Of a stretch of DNA of 64,000 nucleotides, positions 23,648-34,814 are shown one piece after another. The first letter of the stretch is position 1, and each line of letters starts with the position of its first letter. Under the pieces are notes generated by a model, which was given only the letters and a program-made list of their open reading frames with translations, was not told the DNA's origin and made no database searches. The stretch is taken from positions 124,001 to 188,000 of the forward strand of contig CALZFC010000305.1 in the NCBI GenBank assembly GCA_945643635.1. Direction: 5' to 3'. The stretch comes from Allodiplogaster sudhausi. Lineage: Eukaryota > Nematoda > Chromadorea > Rhabditida > Diplogasteridae. Made by a program: the position numbers and the translations under genes.

Positions 23648-24467
23648 TCAGATGACACGGCGTTCTCTCCCCGTCCGCATAATCGGCGAGAGCGACAGCT
23701 CCTGAAATTATTTCATTGATTAATAATTAATTAATGATTAATTAATTAATTAAAAAAAGAACATTTCTGCCATAATTTATAATATTAACATAGTGCTTTT
23801 TCCTTCTCAAACCTCAAGCTCCGTCTTCGTGAGGAAGTCGTTCGCGAACGGGCAGTTTGGATTTCTCCCGTTTGGTCCTCCCTGAAATGGAAGTGTGTCT
23901 TTAATTACTTTATAATAATCATAAATAAATAAATAAACATTTTTATATCCCTTAAATATTATTATAAATTATTATATATGTATTTTTCGTTAATGTCTTT
24001 TCCAGACGCCCGTCCCCACTGACGATGCAGTTGTAGTAGCTGTGGTCGTGCCAGTGCGCACTCTGCCCCTCTCCACCTTCTGGCTCCGTCGACGACTTGG
24101 CCGTCTTTGGTGAATGCGACGCCTCGGACCGCGCTGGTGTCTAAATTTTTATTTTTGTTCAAGTAATTATTTTAATTCATAAAACTTTGTTGTCTTATTG
24201 ATTAGGTACTTCCTGAAATTTATGATTTGTTCAGAAGGGAAATACGCAGAAGGACCTTGACGGGCGATCGTGCCGGCGCTTTCTTTTCTTGGTTTGATCT
24301 TTTCTCCTCGCCGCTCGAACGCTTCTCCTGAGCCTCCTCGCCTTGGTCGTTCGATTTCTCGGGCTCTTTCAATTCCTAAAAAAGTGATTTTCACCATGAT
24401 TTTTCCGCGAATTTTTCATCTACTTTCCACTTTGGGAGCTTACAATTAGCTTCATTGCTTTCATCAT
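23648..24467 (-). CDS. Small charged protein with a Cys-bearing C terminus, five exons
   Basis: Unrecognised. Exons are 24467-24444, 24375-24256, 24140-24024, 23881-23813 and 23701-23648. Every exon is a multiple of three and every intron is phase 0, giving about 127 residues. The N-terminal two thirds is disordered-looking and rich in Lys, Glu and Ser (KEPEKSNDQGEEAQEKRSS). The C terminus is different, with aromatic, His and Cys residues (HWHDHSYYNC, then NPNCPFANDFLTKTELEEL). No signal peptide or membrane segment. Good donors (GTAAGC, GTCAGT) and TTTCAG/TTTTTTAG acceptors support the model. Function not assigned. Confidence 0.6.
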
Positions 24468-25596
24468 TATTCAATTCCAAATTGAAAGGAGCACAAAAAT
24501 CGTGTTAATCACTTTTTAAAAATATTTCATTAAAGGCCTCATTTTGGCATTTTAATATTTCGAGTGGTGCGTTTGGGGCACAAACCCCCCCCCCCCCCCC
24601 TCCCCCATGTTAAAAAGGTGAAAGCACCACGTGAAAGAGCGACATTTTAAACCCCTAGTTATATGCGTTTCATTCAGAAATCCGTACACCTATTTTACTA
24701 TTCTTTGACATGAAGCGCGCGAGTCGGTCAAAATTGCGCATTTTCGGCCGCCGAGGCACTGTGCAAGCGCATTCATTCAACTGCGCTCAGTCTCAATATT
24801 ACAAAATTGTAAGTATATCATCTAAGAGCTCTCACGGAGATCTTCAAATGTTACATACATACTTTTATTAAAAAAGTTTTAATTTTTATGGAAAATTTCG
24901 ATCTGAACAATTAGAAGGCTTAAAAAAACTACTTTAAAAACATTTTCGTTTTTTGAGTTATTGATTTTTTTTTCTCGATCAATAGTGGATCAATGAAGAC
25001 AATGTTCTACCACTTTAAGTTTGTTATTATACAGAAGCAATCCTGAAAATTTTCTGAACTTTAATTCACGTTGAAGAAAAATATGCATGAAAAACCAAAA
25101 TATGCACTTTTATTGTACATTTAAATCAGATGATACTGTTAAAAACATGTTTAAAAGCGAGTAAGTATGCAAGGAGCCGCAGAATGAGAAAAAAAGGAGT
25201 TTGGAATGCAGAACCGAGTGGACCGTGCAGGAGGAAACAGCCGTGCCACGCACCCAAACCGTCATGCTGCTCGCCATACCACAAAATGGAAACAACCATC
25301 ATGGAATGAGTAACATGATTTGTCAGAGAACGGAAGAATCAGACGTAGTCACTACATGCATATTTACGTTGCAGTGTCATTTTGATTAGAACCAGTGTTG
25401 AATTGTTAGTTCTGTTCATAAACAAGGGACACAAAATAGCAAGGGATTGGGAAAATTGGGTATTAATTGAAGCAATGCTGGACAGGAAAGATCACCAAAA
25501 TGACAAACTATTTTAAGAAAAAAAAAAAAAAAAACTTCCTTGAATGAATAAACACTAGTCTGAAAAGGTGAGATTTCGTTGGAATGGCAAATCGAA

Positions 25597-27130
25597 TTAA
25601 CAGCGACGGAAGGAGCGGCCCTTGCGCACAAAATCACATTGACTGAAGTCGTTGTGGCAGCTTCCAGATTGTATCTGAAATTAAAATGATTTAATTTTGT
25701 GCATCATTAGCCACTACTCGATTACAAACTTCTGCACGAAGATGGTTAAAGAAAAAAATAAAAACGCAACTAAATCTGGAGAAAACTATATTTTAGAAGC
25801 GTCATTCGAATAATACGGCTGGATAAATGATAGCAGAACACCTGTACAGTATTAGCTCAACGGCGAGGGGTCAATGCTGTGTCAGCTATAGCATTGACCC
25901 TTCGCAGTTGAGCAGTAATATAATGTATGCACATACTTCTATGAAGTTTCCGACGCAGTTGACCTCTTCGAAGAGCTTCGCGCATCCCTGGTACCAGATT
26001 CTTGCAGACGATGCAAAGTCGCGCCAGGCCGCCGGAAGATTTTCGCATTCGTCATTGTTTATTTTCTGGATCTTTATCCACCTTCCTGTGCGTGTGCGAA
26101 GAAGGTCTCGGGGTGCTATACTAGTTGGGGGGGGGCAAAATAAATTTTTTTCTTTCTAATTCACCCCAAATTGTGCACAGGGGGGTAATAGGCCATGGGG
26201 AACACGAATATAATGTTCATTTTGTATTACTTTGTCATTTAACTAAGTTACAGTACTTTTACTTGACATATATTTTGGCCGATTTCAGGTAAAATGCTAC
26301 TCGAAGGGGTTTTCAGACCTGTTAAACTCGAATATTAGGTTCTTTTCGACTCATCTCTATTCGATAGTGCTTAATTGACACTATATTAGTGTTTGGCAGC
26401 TCTGACAACTCTTTAGTGCAGGAGTTTAGATGAAAAGTAGGACAAAAATGTGAAGTACTGTAACTTCGTTAAATGAAACAAAATTTCAAATTGAACATTA
26501 TATTCGTGTTCTCCACGGTTTAGAACCCTATATTCGTGTTCCCCATGGCCTAAAACCCCCCTGGGCACGATTTGTGGTAGATTGAAAAATGAAAATATTT
26601 TGCCCCCCCCCAACTAGGATAGCACCGGTCTCGGAACAAGTACGCAGTATAATATCTAATTTCCACTTGCATTAACAAACCACCGAAGCCAATTTGCTCG
26701 AAGAAGTGCAGCTCGTACACATCCGTCCTGTCATAGTTCACGATGATTTCAGCCGTTCCCTCGCTGCACGAGCCACCCTCGTCATTCCTCACAAAGTGCG
26801 CGTATCCAGCCGTGGGAGGTTGATTCCGAGCCAACACCTCACAGGCGAGCGTCTCTCCATTCAGTCCAACTCCTGCGCACTCCTCGATCTGTAATGACGT
26901 CATCCATCTCGACAAGGCATTCTGAGCTTATTTATTTGCTTAATTTCATTAAATGTCACAAAATTGAGAGAAATTAGGTGTAGATCAAAATTTTTTAAAT
27001 GAAGAATGAAACGTTTAGTGAACAAAATAGCAGCGAAATAGAATAAAATGCCAATAAAATTCGCAAAAGTCGATAATTTAGCTAACCTGTGATCCGTTGT
27101 GATGTCGGGAGTCGTCGTCGTTGCATGTAC
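25597..27130 (-). CDS. Cys-rich (probably secreted) protein carrying a MITE insertion
   Basis: Exons are 27130-27087 (TCNDDDSRHHNGSQ), 26888 down to about 26670 or 26635, one around 26100-25937 (DECENLPAAWRDFA...CAKLFEEVNCVGNF) and 25674-25597, ending SFRRC and stop; junction phases agree. The first exon of the model lacks a start, so the 5' end is missing. The second exon carries a Cys domain (ECAGVGLNG...LACEVLA...GGSCSEGTA) also found at 39582-39794 and 40965-41144. A 515-bp MITE (26112-26626) sits between exons two and three. Either it lies in an intron that starts at a GTTTGT donor near 26665, or it split a continuous exon, because the empty site would keep an open frame across the junction. 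Function unknown. Confidence 0.5.
25847..25920. mobile_element. 74-bp palindromic remnant of the TA-MITE family
   Basis: 24-bp imperfect inverted arms (GCTCAACGGCGAGGGGTCAA... and complement) around an 11-bp centre, flanked by TA. The arms match the tips of the 451-bp MITE at 40061-40511. It lies in an intron of the Cys-rich gene. Confidence 0.65.
26112..26626. mobile_element. 515-bp MITE with long TIRs and 8-bp target duplication
   Basis: Inverted ends start GGTGCTAT(A/C)CTAGTTGGGG and stay recognisable for about 140 bp, including GGCCATGGGGAACACGAATA. The direct repeat GGTCTCGG flanks it at 26104-26111 and 26627-26634. An 8-bp duplication fits hAT-, P- or Merlin-type transposition; no transposase is encoded. 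The superfamily is not assigned. Confidence 0.85.
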
Positions 27131-27134
27131 CTGG

Positions 27135-27138
27135 GAGT

Positions 27139-27193
<55 letters not shown>

Positions 27194-27682
27194 TTTTGCT
27201 CCTGACCGGACCCGAACCAACACCCCCCGCGCGCAATTTTCCCACGTTAACCCCCAGGCCACCACCCGACCCATGCAACATTCGGCATTGGATATGACAT
27301 ATGCGCAGAGATGTATACATGCACCCCCCTTGTTTTGCTCGCTGCGGATAGAGAGAGAGCGAGAGAGCGAGAGAGAGAGAGAGAGAGGGAGAGAGAAAGA
27401 AAGAGAGAAGGCGTCTCTCTCTCTCATCTCTCTAGTTTTGTTTCTTGTTTAAGTTGTTTGTCTGTACATACATTGCGAGTATTCATGCACCCTCTTGTCT
27501 TGCTCGCTGCGGATAGAGAGAGGGAGAGAGAGAGAGAGAGAGAAGACACAGACAGACAGACAGAAAGACAGACAAACAGAGAAGGAGAGAGAGAAGGAGA
27601 GAGAGAGAAGAAGAAGGCGAGAGAAAGAAAGAAAGATGTATGTAGCATTCAAGTGCGGTAGCATGCGATCGATCGCATGCAT

Positions 27683-27731
<49 letters not shown>

Positions 27732-27860
27732 CAGACAGCGAGAGAGAGAAGGAGAGAGAGAGAGAGAGCGAGAAGAAAAAGAAGAAGAAGCCGAGAGAAA
27801 GAAAGAAAGATGTATGCAACATTTCAAGGGCGGTCAAATGCGATCGATCGCATGCAATGC

Positions 27861-27907
<47 letters not shown>

Positions 27908-28086
27908 GCAGACAGCGAGAGAGAGAAGGAGAGAGAGAGAGAGAGAGAGAGAGCGAGAAGAAGAAGAAGAAGAAGCCGAGAGAAAGAAAGAAAGATGTAT
28001 GTAGCATTTCAATTGCGGTGGCATGCGATCGATCGCATGCATTGCGAGAGAGAGAGAGAGAGAGAGAGAGAGGAGGGGGGGGGGGG
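27135..28086. repeat. (GA)n-rich array with a repeated 20-bp palindrome
   Basis: Long (GA)n tracts mixed with (GACA)n. Three units of about 180 bp each carry AAGATGTATGTAGCAT followed by the palindrome GCATGCGATCGATCGCATGC (27661-27680 and 28021-28040 perfect, 27838-27853 shortened). Long six-frame ORFs here are artefacts of the repeat. Confidence 0.85.
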
Positions 28087-28945
28087 TAGGAGCGAATACT
28101 GCGTAGATTCGTGCTCTATCGACCGACCCGTGGGACCAGTGAGACCAGTGGGAGCCTGTAGTCCGTAAAATAAGATGTCTTCTTAATACAATTTCTGATG
28201 ATTTGATTTCACACCGAAACGAAGCGTTCCTTTCGTATGGAATATGTTTCGTATTACTTTTGCTTGTATTTTTATATTCCAGTAGTGTTCTTTTTCATGT
28301 TCGTTTTTAGGTTTATTTAATTGATAACAATATTACAGGTGTGACGTATTCGAGTGTGGCACCGTGCGGGTCTTTGTTGAGGACCGGGAGCAAAGCAGTT
28401 GTCAATCGAGGTAAGCAATCCATGTTTTTTCTTCTTTTGAGAACAGTTTGAAAGGGTGCTTCTTTTTCAAAATGGTTCAAACCGAACCGTTTGAACGCTT
28501 TTTTTTATTCGGGAGTTTGAATGTGCTTCCATTATTCGACTGTAGAATCTTTTCTTGCAGTACGGAGTCGTTGCTTGGTGTCTGAGCCCGACGTTGGAAA
28601 TCGCGAATTGTCAGCTGTTTATCTTTGCCATTTTTTCGAGGGGATTTTTTTCAATTATAGTTTTTTTTTGGTCGAGTATGAGTTTTGAGCCTCCTCGGAA
28701 CCATATCCCACCCCTATTTTGACTGCTTTATTTGCCTTGCCAGAATTGTTGAACTGTTTCGCACTTTCGTTTGAATCATTTTGAGAAGGCGCTCCTTATG
28801 AAATGGTTCAAACCGGACCGTTTTTTTTATTCGGGTTTTTTGCTTTCTAATGTGATCCCAAAGTTGAACGACGTATCAGTTCATATTATTGTCTTAGGAA
28901 TAAAATGTTAAATCTGATATAGATTTTATTCAATATTGTCTTCAG

Positions 28946-29445
28946 GAGAACTACCCTCGCCAGCCGCCCATCTGGTTCTCGGAGAGCGACAACGCCTGAC
29001 AACGCCTTCCTGACCGCGACACTCGAGCGACGCCGAACCGACGCCCATTCTCTACCAGGTGATGGGCGGTACCACCACCCCTTCTGACATGTGGGAGCCC
29101 CTCATAAGATGTAGGACCCCACCCAGTTAGACCCTTTTCTCCGTCACCTTATTTTGAGCACTAGTTTTTTTTTATTCCCTCCAAAAAACAATCTTTTGTA
29201 ACATCCCGGGTTTCGTTAGATCAACTTCTCCGTTCTATCAATATGTGGGGCCTGCTGGTGGGGCCACATTTTTCTTCTTCCTATTGGGGGGCCTGACTCA
29301 CTTTGCCGTATCAGTATGCCATAATATTTATATTGATTGATCATTTTTGCCAGATCCACCAGCTCGTCTCGGAACTGTGCGCCTTCTGGGTCGTCTCGCC
29401 GCCAGCGGAACTCTCGCAGATCGCCCCTCCGCCCCAGGCAACAAA
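28946..29445 (+). pseudogene. UBE2Q / ubc-25-like E2 relic (N-terminal part only)
   Basis: Two exon-like blocks, 28946-29058 and 29354-29445, both with good TTCAG/GCCAG acceptors and GT donors. Conceptual products include NYPRQPPIWFSESDN and, in the second block, HQLVSELCAFW...PAELSQIAPP. These are hallmark parts of the N-terminal RWD-like region of UBE2Q-type ubiquitin-conjugating enzymes. The first block cannot be read in one frame: the word GACAACGCCT is duplicated and a further shift is needed to reach the second block. The catalytic UBC domain is not found anywhere in the window. Copy B of the transposon begins about 200 bp downstream, so the gene may have been broken by transposition; this is inference. 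Confidence 0.6.
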
Positions 29446-29643
29446 GTAGCTGCCAGTCTCTCTATTTATCTCTCTCTCTCTCTCTCTCTTTTTCCTTCCT
29501 CTGGTTGAATGTGCGAATCCAAAGATATTCAACGTCGGTTTTTTGTCATTGGTATCCTTTATTTTACTATAGTTCTGTTACTACAGTGTTATAGGTTTTT
29601 TTATAGACAGCATCATCATTTTATATACTGTATCTTTTTTCAG

Positions 29644-32455
29644 ATGCAATGTCCGTTCGTCGGCTGCAACGCCGATCTGTCGATGGATGAAGTGGACGGT
29701 CACGCGAAGATCCACCGCGGTGAGCCGGCTGTCGTGTGCAGGATGTGCACCCCGACAAACGACTTCTCCACCCTTTGGGAGCTGAAGAGCCACTGGCGAC
29801 GAGTGCACGGTTTTGCAATGACACCAGGTTTATATTTTAACAAATCGCACTCGGCTTCCTTCTTTTCGGAAAATAAAAGAAATTATGTTTCATGTACATT
29901 TTTATATATTTTGTTTATAGCGAAGCGGCCTCGAGTTCAGCAAGCTGCCGCAAGTGGGCAGCAACAACTGGCTCCAGCAGTGGCCGATGTTCCGATGGAT
30001 GATGCTCCGATGGATGATATCGACCATGAAGAAGATGCAGAAGACAACTCTTCTGATGGTAAGAGTTTTCTATCGATTTAATAATGGATTAATCATCATA
30101 ATGCGAATGAGTTCCCTTTCTACTAGACATATTCTTACTGGTCATGATGTGTATTATAATTCTAACATCAATTTTGTATCAGATGCGACGACGGTGGCTT
30201 CGAGAATTGACGACTTCTTCGGAAGTGAAATGGCATCGGCGACTCTTCAACGCACACTGGATGCCATGGCTTTCCTGCTTAAAGACGTCGTTGTGGCCGC
30301 GACATCTTCATCACCAAGAGTGGTCGACTCTCTCCACAAGGCGATTCGCCGCAACTCCACTACTCACCTGAGGAAACGACGACTTCTGGAGGCGCAACAA
30401 GTGGCCCCAATACGCACTCACCAGATGGGTATTCTGCAGAACACTGTTCGGAATCGACAAGGAGAGGCCCAGCGAGTGCAAGCCCCTGAGATGTACTACT
30501 CCGTGGAACTTCAGGACGCCCTTCGTCAAGCTGTCCTCTTCGCACTCAAGCACGACGGCTTTCGAAGATCCCATCAGGACTACTGTTGCCCGAAGGATGG
30601 CAGAAGCTTCAGCGGAATAGTCAGCAACATTTATTGCTTATTTCTTTTGTAACCATGACAGTAGTCTGAAAGAAATTTTTATATATATTTTTTTTACTTT
30701 CATTGCATGTCCAACTCAAATTTCATCCAAACACAAGGTTTACCTACTGTATTTCTTTTTCGTTTCAGAAGGTGCCTCCGGGAATGACTCCTCTGCCCTT
30801 CATCATCTACTTCGATGACATGAGCCCGGGCGGAGCGCTGGGGCCCAAATCGAGTGCCAACCAGCTGGCGATCTTCCTCGTGCGGCTGGTTGGGCTGTCG
30901 CAGAGGATGAGCTCGTCACAGGCCTCGAAACAAGTGTACGCCGTCGCGCACACTGCGGATCACTCCGCGCACAACTTCCGGCCCGTTGTCGAGCTTCTGA
31001 AGGTATCTTTTGACCCTTTTCAGACAGCAGGAATACGGTACCACTCCTTCATGATATGGTTTTTTTTTGGGCAAATATGAGCATTTTTTTTAAACAAACT
31101 ATTCAACAAATACCTTTTGACAGCGGGATCTTCGGCTGCTGCAAGAGTCGGGCGGCATCGAGGTTGACGGCGTGTCGTACTACCCATTTCTCTTCTCTTT
31201 CGTCGGCGATAACAAGGCGCAAAACGAGTTGAGATGCATGGCCAAGAACTTCAACCGCGGCAACATCTGTCGAGTCTGTATTGCGTCACCCTTCGAGATC
31301 ATTCTTGGTACGCAGCAACCGAGGCTGCCGGGCAATTGAGGCAATTCGGATACCTTGGCCCTAGCCCATTGCTTGACTTCCCCGACTATGATATGCACGC
31401 AGATTATGCCCTCGACATGATGCATGATCTTTTCGAAGGCGAATTCCAGCGCGCAATTGTCCGCCTCCTCCAATATGCGCATAGGAGTGGCGTCCGAGTA
31501 GAAAAGGTGAATGCGCTGGTTTGCAATGTTCCTTTTGGAAGTCAGGACTTGAGCTCTCGCCCTTCCCCATTTCGCGCTGACATTCTTTCCAGTTCATCCG
31601 CGGGCCAGCGCGCTTCTCAGACATTCACGTTGATGCGGCTGCTTCCTTATGCTTTGCGCAAGCATCTCGATTTCAACTCACTTGAGTGGACCACTTTCAA
31701 TGCACTCGTTCGCGTTGTATACTTCCTCATGCAACCTCGTTTTACGAATGCTGAAATTGTGGCCCTTGAAGTCGCTGTTGGTAGGTATGTGAAATACGTT
31801 AAGCAATGCCTGGACTCCCATGATGATTGTGTCCCCTTCACGATTAAGGGCCACCACATGCTGCACTACGCCCAATTCATTCGCGAAAGTGGGCCACCTG
31901 TTCATTCATGGTGCATGGATCTGGAACAGGTCAACTCCACCGTGAAAACGCTGTCATACACATCGAACAATTACCGTAACCTCCCCATCAGCGTCATTAA
32001 CCACTTGCAATTGCACCTCGCAAACCAGAGAGCGAAGTATTCCAATGATGCAATACCCCTTTCTGGCCTCGTTGAAGTTGTGGAGTTATTGGATTGTTCC
32101 AGCGCGCATGATTTACTGAATGTCTTGTCAGTTCATCCTGAGAAATTGTGCAGCCGTCTTAGCTGGAATGGAATGACCTACGGTGAAAGAGATGTACTGA
32201 TCACTTCTGTCTCTCCTAATTCGCTGCCTTCTTTCGCCATGATTAGGATGTTCTTCTGCATTCAGGATCAGTGGAAAATCATTGTTCAGGGCAGTCAGAC
32301 ACTAGAGTGACGTGACGATGTCAGTTGTTATGCGATTGAATTGGAATCTGCATTCTCTGTTGTTGACTTTGACTCCCTCGCGAATGCTCACCCATTGGAT
32401 GCTTACCCCGACAATTGTATTCTACTTGTTCCTCTCCGTCACTGGCCAATCTGCT
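29644..32455 (+). pseudogene. C2H2-finger transposase-like gene, copy B, with coding lesions
   Basis: Homologous throughout to copy A. Exons are 29644-29827 (two C2H2 fingers, CPFVGC...H...H and CRMC...H...H), 29921-30059, 30183-30619, 30769-31002 and 31124 onward. The start ATG directly follows TTTTTTCAG, so either trans-splicing or an upstream exon is possible. Core motifs are IIYFDDMSPG, a CRVC pair and MHDLFEGEFQR (HDLxEG). Two lesions are seen: a 1-bp frame change between about 31265 and 31300 just after the CxxC motif, and an in-frame TGA at 32308-32310. Homology to copy A continues past that TGA to the TAA at 32453-32455 (HPLDAYPDN against LPLDGYPEGN). It is therefore probably inactive, unless the base calls are wrong. 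Confidence 0.65.
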
Positions 32456-32624
32456 AATTCATGTTTCATTCGTTACTCCTTACTAATATAGAACTTTTTA
32501 TACCTCCAATAATAAAGAACACTTATCCTCTCTGCTAACTACTACCTAAATTCTCTATGGTGGTATAAGGACCACTTGTGCTACTCTTGCTGCTTAGGAT
32601 TTCTTCTAATTCTTCTATTTCAGA

Positions 32625-34814
32625 ATGTTCATTTCCGCAGTTTTGTGCCGGGATGGTGGTGAGGAAGCCACTCTCGGCACTCGAGCAGTCACCGTCTCTT
32701 CACTAGATGAGCTGGAAAGTTGCGTGCGGATGACCTGGAAGAATCCGAGTCTGCGAGTGAAGAGCGCGGTTCACTTCATCGATGGCCAGGAGTATGAGGT
32801 GGCCGCTGACATCTTCTCCTCACTCGGTGCAATCAGAGTCTACGTTGAAGTTGCTGAGGTTTGCTATTATGCTTTTTTGTTTATTCTTTAAATTTACATT
32901 GTAAGTATAATTGTCAATTTTTTCTTAGTCGTTCGCTCGCCCATGTCGAGCTCCGACGCCTTTCCCGAGTTCTCGCCGTGGTGACTCGCCATCAATCGAC
33001 ACAGAAGACGACGAAGTTGCCCAGAGTCTTGCGGAAAGATTCGATGATGAAACTGCTACAGCTTCTTTGAGAGGTTCCTGAATAACTTTCATAGATATGG
33101 TCAAAGCTTAAACTATTTCATTTAGATCGAGTTCCAAGGCAGAGACACACAGTGGAAGGAAGACTTAACGAGGAACTTCGCGCATTGACAATCGAGGGTA
33201 ATCTGAGAAAAAAACTAATGAATGATACTTATACATCTTTTTTTAGACATTCTGAGTGGCAGTGACGGCCGAAGGATGCTCGAGTGTATCCATTCTGGCG
33301 AATCCTTTGATGCTGACGTGCACGCAAGGAACATGTTCAAGCGAAGACTGGGAGCATTCTTACTGAATCGATGCGACCGGTTAGGAAATTGTACTAATTT
33401 GTTGCTTTTACTCGTCAATGAATCTGTGCTTCGTTAAGCTGAAATTCTCCACGTCCGGATGAAGTTCGCTCATTTGTCGACCACATCTGCTCCCCGTTCC
33501 CACAAATTAACCAGGTATTCTTCTGTCTCATTTATCCTTTGATAGTGATGCAAGTGTTATGGTTCGCAGAGTCGCTACATCGGGCACTGCAAGGCGATAC
33601 TCTTCGAGTATATCTACAACAGACGACAGCAAATGAAGCGAGAAGGACAGGCATGCACCAGAGTCTACCGTAAGTGTGAAAAGCTGAACGCGTCAACCTA
33701 CTCCATCGAACACTTGGCCGAACTCAACAGTGAGCTTCAGCGAAATGTCGACGGGCCCGGTGCAGATCGCCTGATCCAGCTAACCCGGTAAATTCGTTTT
33801 GGCTGCTTTATTGCAAGGAAAATTATGAGCTTTTGAGCGGCCACTAGCAAACTTATTTTATTTCAACCTTATCTGTACTCTAGACCGTTCTGCCGCCACG
33901 TGATCGAAGAGCGGAAAGTAGATGGAGCATTCGACGCAGTAAGACAACTGCACGACCCTTCTGTGGTTGGATATAAGCTCTTTAGCATTGTTGATTTTAA
34001 AATTATTTTATAGTTTGTTAAACTTCATTAATTACCCGACGAATGTACCGAACATTTATTCACGCAACGACATTTTATTAGATACTGGATGACTTCCAAG
34101 ACATGGAGTCGGTTGATGTGGCCGCCTTTTTCGCCAAGTGGCCTTCTGTCGTTTCGGTTGTCGCTGGTCTGGTGGAAGTCGACATTGATTCTGCAAGAAG
34201 AACCGCATGGGAATCCACGATGGGAACCCTTACCGGCGAAGGTTACTTTCTTGAAGTCATTTTTTTCACTTTAATTAGGCTGTCCTTATACTTTAACATT
34301 TACCATAATCCTCAAGAAAATAGAATGTAACAAGAGAAACTCAGACAGCAAAGTACAATAAGTAAAGAAAGTAAGCACGCTTAAATTCTACTCTTTTATA
34401 TTCTACTCGCTTTGAATACCAGTTATCTTTAGACAGCAACACGCATCTTACCTTGGTGAGAATCATGCTACTTCTTCAAAAAGAGGACAGGAGAAAGAAG
34501 TTGTTCCGTCTTGAGCACATCTTCAGAGAGTTGCCGGTAAGTCGTTTCAGACGTAAGTTATGATGTTGTTATATCACAAGCTAGTACATAAATTATAGTT
34601 TTAAAATGGTCCAGTAACAATAACTGTTCTTTTTTTCAATTCTTGCAAAATTCGCTAATGATTCAGTTCATTTCTTTAGAAAGAGTTAGACGCCAGCTCT
34701 GTTGTGCCTGCACTGGCGTCGAAGCGAACAGAAGCGGAGGATGGCCGTAGAATCCGCACGCAGACGCAGCCCCTTGTCGTGCAATACGGTGGAAACTTCC
34801 AACATGGGGAATAA
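32625..34814 (+). CDS. Accessory ORF2 of two-gene DNA transposon, copy B
   Basis: The ATG at 32625 lies one base behind TTCTATTTCAG and 170 bp after the transposase, as expected for a trans-spliced downstream gene. Exons are about 32625-32858 (78 residues, beta-grasp-like), 32930-33073, 33126-33197, 33247-33379, about 33437-33514, about 33572-33789, about 33885-33960, about 34081-34240, about 34433-34536 and about 34680-34814. The middle is helical (FEYIYNRRQQMKREGQ; LEHIFRELP). The end contains VVPALASKRTEAEDG, resembling the C terminus of SAMD3-like second ORFs of animal EnSpm elements (from memory, uncertain). At the 33379/33437 junction the only acceptor gives an in-frame TGA, so this copy may also be damaged. 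Confidence 0.55.

Noticed and set aside
27311..28168. Several ORFs of 75-170 residues on both strands rich in Arg/Glu or Ser/Leu
   Set aside because: They are frame readings of (GA)n/(CT)n repeats; no start context, no domains.
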